From positions 558,001-622,000 of the forward strand of contig BAAHQB010000017.1 of NCBI GenBank assembly GCA_054601695.1: DNA of 64,000 nt, given 5' to 3'. Of the stretch, positions 1 to 29,395 are shown piece by piece. Within the stretch, counting starts at the first letter, position 1; each line of letters begins with the position of its first letter. Both the position numbers and the translations under genes were made by a program. Under the pieces are notes generated by a model. It was not told where the DNA came from. It ran no database searches and saw only the letters and a program-made list of their open reading frames with translations. The DNA is from Amorphochlora amoebiformis (lineage: Eukaryota; Cercozoa; Chlorarachniophyceae).

Positions 1-5073
<5,073 letters not shown>

Positions 5074-5089
5074 ATGCACATATTATATA

Positions 5090-5120
<31 letters not shown>

Positions 5121-5249
5121 CATATGTAAATTTAGACATACATCACATAATATGTATATTCACATTATATGAAATATATATACAAATATATATATATTTA
5201 TATATATATATATATATAAATATATAATATATATATGCAAGCTTGTCAC

Positions 5250-5280
5250 CTCCTGGATTGAGTGCACACGTAGGTGCTTA

Positions 5281-5283
<3 letters not shown>
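5250..5283 (-). pseudogene. Downstream partial copy of exon 5392-5451
   Basis: This repeats the last 11 codons and the donor of the 5392-5451 exon. In the coding frame [11 protein letters not shown] has become [11 protein letters not shown]: three of the changed codons are synonymous (Ser, Gln, Glu) and one is Ile to Val. It lacks the exon's 5' half and sits on its 3' side, as expected for a duplication that crossed the exon/intron border. It could still be used as an alternative exon. Confidence 0.55.
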
Positions 5284-5349
<66 letters not shown>

Positions 5350-5353
<4 letters not shown>

Positions 5354-5454
5354 ATATATTTACATATATATAGATATATATAGGTTATTACTTCTTGGAT
5401 AGAGCGGATACGTAGGTGCTTAGAACGGAGATCCTTGCGCTGTTGGAGAACCTG

Positions 5455-5500
<46 letters not shown>

Positions 5501-5756
5501 TTATATACTATATATATATATATTATATATATTACAGCGGGCTGTGTATAACAGTTATTTTGGTAGATAATATTCATATATATGTATATATATTTTATAT
5601 ATATATATATACATATATATATATTAAATAGAAATATCGTTTTCCGCGTTTAAACGATAATATGAGTGCACATAAGTAAAGAAATAGAGGTATCAGAATA
5701 TGCATAATAGCCATATGAGTACACACATGGAGTGAAATAGAAATGTTGTATGTATG

Positions 5757-5800
<44 letters not shown>

Positions 5801-5847
5801 GATATATATTATATTGAACACAAAACACATCCTCAGATAAATATATA

Positions 5848-5897
<50 letters not shown>

Positions 5898-6097
5898 TGC
5901 ACACAAAAAACAGATGCTTAGATATGTTTGTAGTTACCATATTAAATACACATCACAAATACATAAACAAATATTTGTATCCGAACATATATATATATAT
6001 ATATTTATATAGAGTTTGTATATGAATTTGAAAAGATATGTATATATATAGTTTTTGTATAGAGTTGAACAGATATTTGTACATAGAATAATATATA

Positions 6098-6145
<48 letters not shown>

Positions 6146-6153
6146 ATATATAT

Positions 6154-6187
<34 letters not shown>

Positions 6188-6282
6188 AATATTGGTTTTT
6201 AATAAGTTTACTTTGATAATTTTCTCGTGAGGAATTGTGCGGTACTTCGTGATTGGAAGTTTATCAACTGTATATTATATAT

Positions 6283-6341
<59 letters not shown>

Positions 6342-6401
6342 TTATATCACATGTACGTTAATCTATTGTGTAAATGATGAATAGTAGTAGCAGCATGTAC
6401 G

Positions 6402-6444
<43 letters not shown>

Positions 6445-6908
6445 ATGTATACATATATATTATATATATTATATTTCATATATTTCATAACAAATGTATT
6501 TCAGTACTCATATATGTTTACACATAATGTATGTATACATCAATGTAACCACATTAAGATAATATAGATATCATATATCCAAAATATAAAATATAGCAGA
6601 TCTACATATGTAGTAATACATAACTGTAAATATACATATATATATATATACACATATATATATATATATATATTTCTATATATATGTATATATTATATAT
6701 TTACATAGAAATATGTCTGTATATGTGTAAAATGTTTCTACCCAAATCCACAGAGACACAGTTCTTTGTCTTCCCGCAAGCTGTAATATATGCGATTAAA
6801 ATATGCACCATATAAGTGTATTGTAGTTACGTTCACGTTTAAAAAAGATTTAGTACACTTGCACACACATACAGAGAGAACATACACACATATATATACA
6901 CATACATA

Positions 6909-6957
<49 letters not shown>

Positions 6958-8547
6958 TATCATATATGCGTATACATATGTGTGTGTATGTATACATTTA
7001 CATATCCTAATTTCTGATGAAAATCAAACTTACTCGCGACGTATGTGGGACACTTCTTTCCATTGTTTACATCTTTGTATGGCGTCAGAAATTTCTTTGG
7101 TCTGGATTTGAGGCGAGGATCACGTAAGCCTTTTCTTTCGCTCTCTCTCTCTCTATCTCTCTCTCTCTCTCTATCTCTATCTCTATCTCTCTCTACATCT
7201 CGCCCTCTCTCCCCTCTCTACACTATCCTCGGCTGTCCACCACCTCCTCCAATTCTCTCGCTCTTCTCCGTCCCGCTCTCCTCTTTTCTCCACTCTATCT
7301 CTGTTGCCCTCCTCCTCCTGACCAGTTCTATAAGCATACCTGTCCTCCCCAATCTTCTCTTCCTTCTTTGGCGAATTTTCTCCGACTAGGGCAGTCAAGT
7401 TGCTGCTAGGGGTCTGGGGGCGTGCATACATTTTAGAGGAAAACATCAGTTAGGAGGGACTATACTACCATGCCGTGATCCATGGAATGAAGCCAGACTC
7501 CGCCCTCATACGGCTCGAGAGCATTTTGGAGGCCCGAAACGAGGCCAAAGGCAGTTGCAACCTGAAAAACTACCTCTCAAAACCCCACTAGCAGTAATCA
7601 AAATCTCAACGCAAGGTCAGAAAACATGAGTATTGGGTCGATTTTTGGCGGGAGAAATTAATCTGGAGGAAAGAAAGTGAAAGGAAGAGTGGCTAGGGAA
7701 GTTAAAAGATGGCAATCCCCAAAGAAATAGGAGATACCAGCACAAGTAGCCTCATTTTTGCTTCCAGGTGGGAAGTGGCACGGGTCCTGTCAAATTGTGT
7801 GATTTCACGCCAACCCGCAAAATCGCCAAAAAGACCACTCATGACAAAATGGTCTATCGAGTATTCATAATGGGCGTGACTCTCTGCCGAGTCACTAGTG
7901 CGTTTCCACAGTTTCATTTCCATTTCAAGAATTCGCCTAAATAAAACTTGCTTCGAGATAAATATATATAGTTCCAAGATAACTTGATATCTAGCTTTTG
8001 ATATCCCTATGGGGCTTATGTCATGTCACGCGGATCTGTCACTTAAAAGAGTTTGCTTTGTCACTCAGTTATGTCACAATTCAATCTCATCATTTTTTCG
8101 CATTCAATTTCAATTTTTCGTGTATGTATGACATTGCCAGAAGTCACGTTTCCAGCCACATCAGTATGAGGCCAGATCTCCACCGCGAACGGGTGCCATA
8201 ATGGGAAGGGGAGCGGTATTTTGGAGGGGGAAGGGATAGATTTGGGGTCTAAGAGAGAAGAAGGGATGTTTTTTTTTATTTTTTCGGATGAGAGGGGGCT
8301 ACAAAGATATTTTTCGCCGTCATTATATGTGAATGCTTGGTTAAATTGTGATATCCTGAGCTAACCCTAAGCCTAATCCTAAGGTTATGGCCGGTAGTGT
8401 GAAAGATCGTGTATACGGCCATTTCTCATCACTTGTTACCAAAACTCTAACCCTAATCCTAACCCTAGGACAAATATAGATTTATATCTAAATGTATCTA
8501 TATGTACACATTACGTTTTATGTATGTATATATATAAGGAAACGTTA

Positions 8548-8608
<61 letters not shown>

Positions 8609-8820
8609 ATATTTACGTATGTATGTACTATTGGTCAAGGTGGATTCACATAAATATTATATCAAAATTTTAAAAATATATTATATATACACATATATAC
8701 ATACATATATTATATATATATATATACATATATACATAAACACATACATATATATATTTATACATGTATATATGCATATATATACATATATATATATATA
8801 CATATATATATACATATATA

Positions 8821-8851
<31 letters not shown>

Positions 8852-9102
8852 AATATTTTCATATATATACATATATATATGTATATCATATATATATATA
8901 TATATATATATTCATATGTTTAACCTAATATCCAGATCGATACACGTACTTTAGTCCCAAAGGCTTGGAAAACCGGTCAAAAATAACCTAACCCTAACCC
9001 TAACCCTAACCCTAACCGTAATCCTAACCCTAACCCTAACAGGCATCAAAATGCTTAAATCCTAATATATATATATATATATATAGATATAATATATATA
9101 TG

Positions 9103-9151
<49 letters not shown>

Positions 9152-9320
9152 ATATATATATATATGTGTGTGTGTTGTGTGTGTATATATATATATAAAT
9201 ATATAAACATATATAATATATATATATATATATATTATATATTTATATATATATATATATACATATGAAATATGTTATAAATATCTTTAATGTTATATAT
9301 ATGTTTTATAATATTAAAGT

Positions 9321-9357
<37 letters not shown>

Positions 9358-10623
9358 AATATATTATATATATATATATATATATTTAATATGTTATAAA
9401 TGTCTTTTTATGTTCTATATATTTTATTAAAGTTAATATAAATATACATATTATATATATATATATATATATATACATACATATATAATTATTCACCTAC
9501 CAAAACCAAAAACGCGAAACATACGTGTGAACACAGATTGAGATATACTACCGGGTTTAATTTAGGCAAATATAACAACAATTAAGTATAAGACTGACCG
9601 GGTTTAGTTTAGGCAAATCTAACATCAATTAAGCATAAGACTAACCGGGTTATGTTAGGCAAATTTAAGATTAATCCCATATCTCCGTACGCGCTCTCGT
9701 CATTCATGTACACCATGGCTGGATTCAGTTACCGACTTTTTTTATTTCTGAGATATTCCAAACCTAAACCCCCCCCACACACACGCACCCAACTCCTTCG
9801 AAATTAAAAAAAAATTATCTTAGAAATAAAAAGTCGGTAATTGAAACCGTTAGGGTTAGATATGGGTTTTTCGGGGACAAAGCAACCCTAACACTAACCC
9901 TAACCCTAACCCTAACTCTAACCCTAACCTAAATGAACGTTATCTAAAGTCGGTAACTGAAACCGTTAGGGTTAGATGGGGGTTTCCGGGGATAAACCAA
10001 CCCTAATCCTCACCCTGGCCCTAACCCTAACCCTAACCCTAACCCTAACCCTAACCTTAACCCAATCCTAGGCCTAATCTATACCCGTAATACCAGACAT
10101 GCATAAACTATATTCTCCTGACGCTAACCTCAACCCCTTAGCTAACCCCTTATCCTAGCCCTAATTTTAACCCTAACCCTAACCCTAACCCACAAGCACA
10201 AACTGTAATCTCCTGACATTAATCTGAACCCATTAAGCTAACCCTAACTCTAACTCTAACCCTTATCCTAACCCTAATCCTAACTCTAACCCTAACCCTA
10301 ACCCGCATTCACAAACTGTATTCTCCTAACATTAATCTGAACCCATTAAGCTAACCCTAACCCTAACCCTAACACTTATCCTAACCCTAATTTTAACCCT
10401 AACCCTAACCCTAACCCACATGCACAAACTGTATTCTCCTAACATTAATCTGAACCCATTAAGCTAACCCTAACCCTTATCCTAACCCTAATCCTAACTC
10501 TAACCCTAACCCTAACCCTAACCGTAACCCTAATCCTATATATTACTCAATCTGTAGTGATTCTGACCGTTTTTAACCCTTCGAAGAACTATATAGGTTC
10601 ATATGATTTATAAAACGTATATA

Positions 10624-10682
<59 letters not shown>

Positions 10683-10747
10683 ATATATATATATATGTAG
10701 TGTTAGTATTGATATGATTTATGTGTTGCAAATCTAACGTATAATCT

Positions 10748-10800
<53 letters not shown>

Positions 10801-10861
10801 TGCATGTATGTATTTTCTAGATGTACATACAAATATATTTATTACGCTTATATAAATGAAT

Positions 10862-10915
<54 letters not shown>

Positions 10916-11206
10916 TTCCATATACATACACACATACACACATAAACATATAAAAAATAAAATGCATATATATATACACTTACACAAATACACATATTCA
11001 TATTCATATATCCATACCAACATAACCCCACCAAGGCAATCAGAGTGTTGACGGTGCCCTATTGTCATTCCAAGGATTCCTCTCATACAAAGCTGACGTC
11101 TTGTAACCCTAACCCTAACCCTAACCCTAACCCTAACCCTAACCCTAACCCTAACCCTAACCCTAACCCTAATCCTAGATGTTTCGGGAGAGATTCCATA
11201 TGGCAT
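5350..11206 (-). CDS. Uncharacterised multi-exon coding region upstream of the glycosyltransferase
   Basis: Probable minus-strand exons: 11027-11092, 9642-9718, 8946-8987, 8148-8248, 7984-8006, 7738-7936, 7469-7561, 7340-7413, 7034-7101, 6742-6780, 6212-6267 and 5392-5451. From 8248 downward every junction phase agrees. The clearest exons are 7738-7936 (contains [19 protein letters not shown]) and 7469-7561 (contains [19 protein letters not shown]), each between a good YAG acceptor and a GT donor. The 9642-9718 exon carries [19 protein letters not shown] possible start ATG is at 11204-11206. The last exon either splices at 5391 or reads on to a TAG at about 5350. I recognise no family. The phase into the glycosyltransferase (exon 5025) does not match, so I treat it as a separate gene, but a missed exon could join the two. 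Exons 7034-7101 and 7340-7413 are open in two frames; the frame chosen is the one that stays in phase with 6212-6267. Confidence 0.5.
9536..9670 (-). repeat. Three-unit repeat made of the end of exon 9642-9718
   Basis: On the minus strand AAATTTGCCTAACATAACCC, GGTTA and GTCTTATGC (exon end and donor) are followed by two further ~46-bp copies with GGTCA/GTCTTATAC and GGTA/GTATATC, towards 9550. These are 3'-end copies on the 3' side of the exon. Confidence 0.65.
9726..9838. repeat. Imperfect inverted repeat
   Basis: CCGACTTTTTTTATTTCTGAGAT at 9735-9757 is mirrored by ATCTTAGAAATAAAAAGTCGG at 9817-9837, giving a possible 20-bp stem with a loop of about 60 nt. The phrase AAGTCGGTAA(C/T)TGAAACCGTTAGGG then recurs directly at 9829-9853 and 9948-9972. 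Confidence 0.6.
10090..10545. repeat. Higher-order CCCTAA repeat, about four units of 110-120 bp
   Basis: The phrase ACAAACTGTATTCTCCTAAC, ATTAATCTGAACCCATTAAG occurs near 10104 (diverged), 10199, 10313 and 10427, joined by CCCTAA, CTTATCC and CCTAATTTTAACC runs. The regular spacing shows tandem duplication of a telomere-array segment that carried a unique insert. Confidence 0.8.
11104..11175. repeat. Perfect CCCTAA run, about 11 units
   Basis: An uninterrupted CCCTAA tract between the possible start codon at 11204 and exon 11027-11092 of the minus-strand gene. On the minus strand the frame stays open through it as (Arg-Val)n. Confidence 0.85.
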
Positions 11207-11255
11207 GCTGTTGATCGGTAGGTGTGTAACATGTTGGTGTTAATGTATCAGTAAC
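11207..11255. promoter_or_regulatory. Very short head-to-head interval
   Basis: Only about 50 bp separates the possible minus-strand ATG at 11204-11206 from the plus-strand ATG at 11256-11258. It contains a near-duplicate of TAACATGTTGGTGTTAA and TAACATGTTCGTGTTAA, the second of which holds the plus-strand start codon. No TATA box can be told apart from the flanking TA tracts. Assignment as a shared promoter is inference from the arrangement. Confidence 0.3.
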
Positions 11256-11335
11256 ATGTTCGTGTTAACCGAAGAGCTCGAAACCTATAATAATAAATCA
11301 AGACCTAATGCTGTATATATATATATATGGATATG

Positions 11336-11401
<66 letters not shown>

Positions 11402-11836
11402 TATTACCTGTGAATTAAACCCTATCCCTAACCCTAATCCTAACCCTAACCCTAACCATAACCCAAACCGTAACCCTAACCCTAACACTAACCCCAACCG
11501 TATCAACCCTAACCCCAGCCGTGACGCTAACCTTAACCCTAAACCAAAACGTAACCCTAACCCTAACTCCGACGGTAACCCTAAGCCTAACCCTAACCCT
11601 AACCGTAACCCTAACCCTCACTATAATCCCAACCGTAGCCCTAACCCTAACCCCAACCGTAACCCTAACCCTCACCCAACCGTGACCTTAACCCTAACCC
11701 CAAACGTAACTCTAACCCTAACCTAACCCTAACTCTAACCCTAACCCTAACCCTAACCCCAACCCTAACCCTAAGGACGGTAGCGAGCCTATTAACGCTG
11801 TATTTTGCGGCTAGCAAGGTGAGGTATGTATGTGTA

Positions 11837-11873
<37 letters not shown>

Positions 11874-11967
11874 ATATATGTGTATATATATATATATATC
11901 AGACAGTATGTGTATACATATAAAATATTATACATTTATATGTACCACATATATATATATATATATG

Positions 11968-12006
<39 letters not shown>

Positions 12007-12157
12007 TAGGTAGATATATGATATTCACATACTTTATTTGTATTACATACCCGTACATAATATTCATTATATAAAAGAAATATTGCATATATCACATATA
12101 TACATATATATAGACTTGGGCCAAATCGGTCTCAATATATATATATGTATATGTATG

Positions 12158-12206
<49 letters not shown>

Positions 12207-12270
12207 ATGCATGTCTACATATATGCATAAATATATTTATATATATACATACTGTATGTATCATACATAT

Positions 12271-12302
<32 letters not shown>

Positions 12303-12363
12303 GTATATATCCAGATAGCATACTTAGGGCCAATATATATACATATATATAAATATATATATA

Positions 12364-12394
<31 letters not shown>

Positions 12395-12395
12395 C

Positions 12396-12430
<35 letters not shown>

Positions 12431-12460
12431 AATACAAATATTATATATATGTACGTATAC

Positions 12461-12495
<35 letters not shown>

Positions 12496-12559
12496 GATAG
12501 CATTTTTGGGTCCAACCGACCTGATTTTCTACATTCTCACCCTTGGCTTTGGAATGTAG

Positions 12560-12590
<31 letters not shown>

Positions 12591-12866
12591 ATACCCATAT
12601 ATATATAATGTATACATGTGTATATACACGTATGAATATATGAAATATTTTCCACGTTACAATACATATATGCAAGTCCTATTATTACACATATGGGCTT
12701 GTATTTTCGAGGTGTAAACTAGCAGGAATGTACAAATTTACTAGTATATGTGTAGGATTGCATTTTCGCGGTCTAGACTGGCGAGAAGCGAAGAGTATGC
12801 CGACTTCCAAGGGTATCTATGTTGTTATATGTTGATGTGTATATGTAAATATCTATTTATATCTGA

Positions 12867-12930
<64 letters not shown>

Positions 12931-13014
12931 GTGTGTGTGTGTGTATATATATATATACATGTGTGTATTATATATTAAATACGATGTATATTGCACAAGT
13001 ATATGCATATATAC

Positions 13015-13047
<33 letters not shown>

Positions 13048-13081
13048 ATCTATATATATATATATATAATATATATATATA

Positions 13082-13112
<31 letters not shown>

Positions 13113-13334
13113 CGTAGATTGTATGTGCGGATATGCATGTATACATGTAGCGTATTATACGCACGTGCCATACTACAATAGTATATGCAAACATGTACAA
13201 TATATTAATACGTATTCTAAGTATAAATACATATATCGTTTCATATATAAACTTAATAATAATTCGTATTTAAAAACGTTGTAAATGTTGTAAATATATA
13301 TCTATGTATGTGCATATATTTTTACGTATTATCT

Positions 13335-13367
<33 letters not shown>

Positions 13368-13703
13368 TATATATATATGTATATATATACATAAATATAA
13401 TACATATATATATATATCTGTTTATACACATATAAATACATAAATATTTAAAATGGTTTTATATGCATATATACATGTGTATATGTGTATGTGTATATGT
13501 ATGTATATACATGTACATATGTATGTATGTATATATATAGTTATCTATTCTGGCACGGAGTCTGGCATACGACCTTCCCATTAGGATTTGTGGCTTGGTG
13601 TAGCTATCGACATTCCCTCTAGATGTACCGGATCTAACTACTTTCTAGCTACTCCAAGCATCCGAAACACATGCACATGCATGCATATAATGATTTAATT
13701 TAA
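11256..13703 (+). CDS. Small membrane protein with an HxxWH motif
   Basis: Plus-strand exons: 11256-11312 ([22 protein letters not shown]), 11776-11818 (or 11776-11799 in another frame), 12497-12555, 12756-12812, 13541-13597 and 13649-13703 (stop TAA 13701-13703). From 12497 on, phases agree. 12497 encodes a hydrophobic stretch [19 protein letters not shown], 12756 encodes [15 protein letters not shown], and 13541 encodes [18 protein letters not shown]. The spacing D..(H)xxWH near the C-terminus recalls the metal-site histidines of the CREST membrane hydrolases (alkaline ceramidase, PAQR, PER1), but only about two membrane segments are visible where those proteins have seven, so the link is weak and upstream exons may be missing. 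The 12497 exon has 5'-end copies upstream at 12112-12135 and 12312-12332, where IAFLGP becomes IAYLGP with two synonymous changes, supporting this frame. Confidence 0.55.
11415..11775 (+). repeat. CCCTAA array in the membrane-protein gene
   Basis: Degenerate CCCTAA with CCCCAACCGTAACC variants between exon 11256-11312 and the acceptor CCCTAAG of exon 11776. Open frames here (PNPNPN on plus, RVRVRV and LGLGLG on minus) are repeat artefacts. Confidence 0.85.
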
Positions 13704-14329
13704 TTCTAGTCTAGCTAGTAATTATCTCTAGTCTAGCTAGTCCAGCTAGTACTAGTAGTATCTAGACCGTATTCATGCACATGCATATATAATGATTTAC
13801 TTTGATTTAATTTTTGTGAATTTCTGAATTTCCACTAGCCATATACCTAGTATACTGGATTTACATACGGTATACTACTAGTACTAGTATACTGTGATAT
13901 TCTAAATAAAGTTCTCTGCGTCACAGTAGCACTAGCCGGGAGTGCAGGGTACTGACCGTGCAATTCTGAATTCTCTTCGGGTACGAGTATGCTAACTTCG
14001 AAAATTATTGATTATAATATAAGTACTGGAATCATGGTTAATTCTCAGCGAACTTAACTTAGGCCTATTTAATCCGAGTTGGTTCTAGAGGTTATAGAAT
14101 ATATATATAAACTAGATAAACGATATACATATATAAAATATATGTATATATATATTTTTATAGTATATATGTATATATATATCTAGTGTATACAAGTAAA
14201 AACGTCCAAGTTTAGAGCAGGGAAATGTTGTAACGTAGCATTTCATCTAGTTCATTAGCAGCAGCACAATCTTACATCTCACAGCTATCGGCTATCTAGG
14301 CTATCTGCTGCTAGACTGGGCTATTTAGG
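13704..14329. other. Tail-to-tail intergenic region
   Basis: This separates two converging genes. Near 13700-13900 it holds many short CTAG-centred palindromes (CTAGTCTAGCTAG, ACTAGTACTAG) and a second diverged copy of the sequence around the upstream stop codon (CATGCATATATAATGATTTA at 13777). A short stretch at 13951-13983 (GTDRAILNSLR on plus, LAYSYPKRIQNCT on minus) could be an exon on either strand; I could not decide. Confidence 0.5.
13905..13910 (+). terminator. Canonical AATAAA poly(A) signal
   Basis: AATAAA lies about 200 bp after the TAA of the plus-strand membrane-protein gene and before the converging gene's stop at 14330. Position and strand fit cleavage and polyadenylation of the 11256-13703 gene. 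In such AT-rich DNA a chance match is possible. Confidence 0.45.
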
Positions 14330-26112
<11,783 letters not shown>

Positions 26113-26434
26113 TCAGGATATCTGCCGGAGGATATGATGTATATTGGTCTTTGATATTTTTGGATATCTTGGAATGGATATCTATGATATTAAATATGTA
26201 TATACGGATATTTTATAATATATATACTTATATAATAGCTACCTATATCCGAGTTAGGTAAATTTACTCTAGCCGATATATTAAAAAGTAATTAAAAATC
26301 CGCTTTAGCAAAATCCACCGCTTCTCTTGCCTTCTTGTCGTTCCCTCCTCCCTCCCCCCCCCCCTCCTTAACCTCACTCTTTATCCTCCCCTCCGCCTCA
26401 TCATCAACGCTCATATAAGCCACCAAATTGAAAA
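26113..26434. promoter_or_regulatory. Candidate bidirectional promoter between two divergent genes
   Basis: About 320 bp lie between the minus-strand ATG (26110-26112) and the plus-strand ATG (26435-26437). The left half carries five GGATAT hexamers (26116, 26130, 26162, 26176, 26206), two as GGATATC-containing near-palindromes. The right half is a strong pyrimidine tract (26320-26400, including a 12-C run) just before the plus start, as in initiator or 5' UTR sequence. An antisense frame at 26292-26500 stays open for about 69 codons; I consider it a shadow. Confidence 0.45.
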
Positions 26435-26658
26435 ATGTGCGAAGTTTTCTCAGAAAGCGCGCGGAGATGCATGGTTTCGATTGTGGTTGTCTTCGGGGTA
26501 CTGACATTGGGGATGCCCGGAAAAGGGCCGATTAATCTCTCGAGAAAAGGGGGGGGAGAGATTAGGAGAGGGGGAAGAACCCGTCTGATTCGGTGAGGGC
26601 AAGTAGAATTAGGGGGGGAAAGTGTAAAATTGTACTTTTCCAACGGCTACGTCGACGT

Positions 26659-26709
<51 letters not shown>

Positions 26710-26743
26710 ATAATAATGATATATACATATACACATTACCTTA

Positions 26744-26774
<31 letters not shown>

Positions 26775-26897
26775 GTATATACATATATATAAACACATAT
26801 ATACGGACACATATAACATCTACATTCACATGTATAGACCTTGGTTTCTCTGCAAGGCAACCTAAAGATATATATAGATATATACATACACACATGT

Positions 26898-26952
<55 letters not shown>

Positions 26953-27009
26953 CATAACATCTGCATTCACATGTATAGACCTTGGTTTCTCTGCAAGTCA
27001 AGCCTAAAG

Positions 27010-27049
<40 letters not shown>

Positions 27050-27369
27050 TATATATAACATCTGCATTCACACGTATAGACCTTGGTTTCTCTGCAAGTC
27101 AAGCCTAAAGATGGGGTCGCCCATACCCCTTCCGACCTCCTCCTCCTCTCTCCAAAGGTATCCTTCTAATATACATAGGTATTACACATACGCATATTTA
27201 TTACAACATATATATATATATATACATATACATATACATACATATAGATATACATATATATTTATATACATACATATGTATATATATACACATATATATA
27301 TATATATATATATTATATATAATCCGCCCCCGGCCTCCTCCTTCCTCTCCAAAGGTATCCTTCTAATAC

Positions 27370-27453
<84 letters not shown>

Positions 27454-27513
27454 ACAATTACATATATAGATATATAATATATATGTATGTATATTGTATA
27501 TTATGTATGTATT

Positions 27514-27546
<33 letters not shown>

Positions 27547-27708
27547 AAAATATATATATATATATATATAAATATATTCCCCCCGGCCTCCTTCTCTCTC
27601 CAAAGGTATCCTTTGAATATGAATGTGTATTATATTATATATACATACATATATATATATATATATACACATATATATATATGTATATATATATATAGTA
27701 TAAACATA

Positions 27709-27740
<32 letters not shown>

Positions 27741-28204
27741 CATATAAAATGTACAAATGTGTATATATTATACATATCCATGTATATGTATGTATACATG
27801 TGAATATGTATGTATGTGTATATGATATATATGATATATTTATATATAAACCACTAACTCATAGATAATATCAGATCAATCGGATATCGAGAGAGTACGA
27901 AACCGCCCAAAGAGAGATTGAGAATTCTCCTAGAAAAATCTCAGAATTTTCCGGAATCTAAAATTTTGGATTCGGTTGTCAAAAATGCTACGCAGCTATC
28001 TCAGGTGATATAAATGGTGTATATTTAGATTTGTATGTGGAATACGATGGTGTATATTGTGTATTGTATGTGTGTAAAATGCAATATGGTTACGTTTGTA
28101 TGTACTAGTATAATATTTTCAATTGCGTACATGTGTACATATATATTATATATGTACATATATATATATATATATATTTATATACATATACATCTAATAC
28201 GTAT

Positions 28205-28241
<37 letters not shown>

Positions 28242-29197
28242 TACGTTACATATATATATATATATATATATATATACATTAGTACATGTATAATATATCG
28301 GAAGTATTTACATTTTGAGGTACAGCTTTATACACATTTATATATATTATATATATATTTTCATATACATATATATATATATATAGAGTATATAGCATAT
28401 AACATAATATATGATATATTTATATAGCATATAACATAATATAAGAAAATATTTATGTATTGATATATATATTTATATATGTAATTTATATATTTATATT
28501 CAAGGGCTTCTGTAACTATGTCTGGCTCATAAATCGCCCATCCGACGAAAAACTAAATTCTTCCTCCCGAGTCGTCGCGAAGGTGTCACACACCCATGTC
28601 ACACTCCTCCACAACACTGACATATCATTCGACATATGCTTTCGTACATCACGTTCTTCCGACATACTTTCAAATGTCACTCTCTAGTGTCACACTGTCA
28701 AATGCCTTGTTTGGATGTCACGCTCTAACGTCACGCTTAATGACCCACTCTAATGTCACGCTCATCGCAACAGATATGTCACGCTCTGCTGTTATGCTGT
28801 AATGTCACTCTCTAATGTCACGCTCTAATGTCATGCTAAAACCAACTGATGTCACGCTCTAATGTCACGCTCTCATGTCACGCTCTCATGTCACGCTCTC
28901 ATGTCACGCTCTAATGTCACGCTCTAATGTCACGCTCTAGTGTCACGCTCTAATGTCACAATCTAATGTCACGCTCTAATGTCAAGCTCAAACCAACTGA
29001 TGTCGCGCTCAATTGTCACTAGGTGTACAGCGCGCTGCATTCGCTTAGGACGGATCGGGAGACTTGGGGGGTATGGTTAAAGGGTTAGGATAAGTTTAGA
29101 TGATTTAGGTTTGATGAGTATGAATACGAACATATTTAGTTATATATACATATATATATATATATATGTATATGTATATATAGTAGTGTGTTATTAC

Positions 29198-29251
<54 letters not shown>

Positions 29252-29290
29252 CATAAATATATATACATATATATGTATTAAATATGTATA

Positions 29291-29329
<39 letters not shown>

Positions 29330-29351
29330 ACAGTCAGGGGTGCAAAGTAAG

Positions 29352-29395
<44 letters not shown>

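Noticed and set aside
11415-11726. Frames encoding PNPNPN, RVRVRV, LGLGLG or LTLTLT
   Set aside because: These and similar frames at 33500, 36440, 37075, 41594, 45656, 46452, 55360 and 56785 are translations of CCCTAA/TTAGGG repeat, with no independent coding signal.
13951-14010. Possible short exon in the 13.7-14.3 kb gap
   Set aside because: Both strands offer an equally good 33-39 nt exon, but it lies between two stop codons of converging genes, so neither gene needs it.
26292-26500. Minus-strand frame of about 69 codons ending KKAREAVDFAKADF
   Set aside because: It overlaps the proposed first exon and leader of the choline kinase on the other strand, and no upstream minus-strand exons fit once the plus-strand exons there are accepted. 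It remains a second choice.
27865-28582. Minus-strand coding-like segments ([23 protein letters not shown])
   Set aside because: The plus reading joins in phase to [16 protein letters not shown] and DRETW, which are choline kinase family motifs; the minus segments are then shadows.
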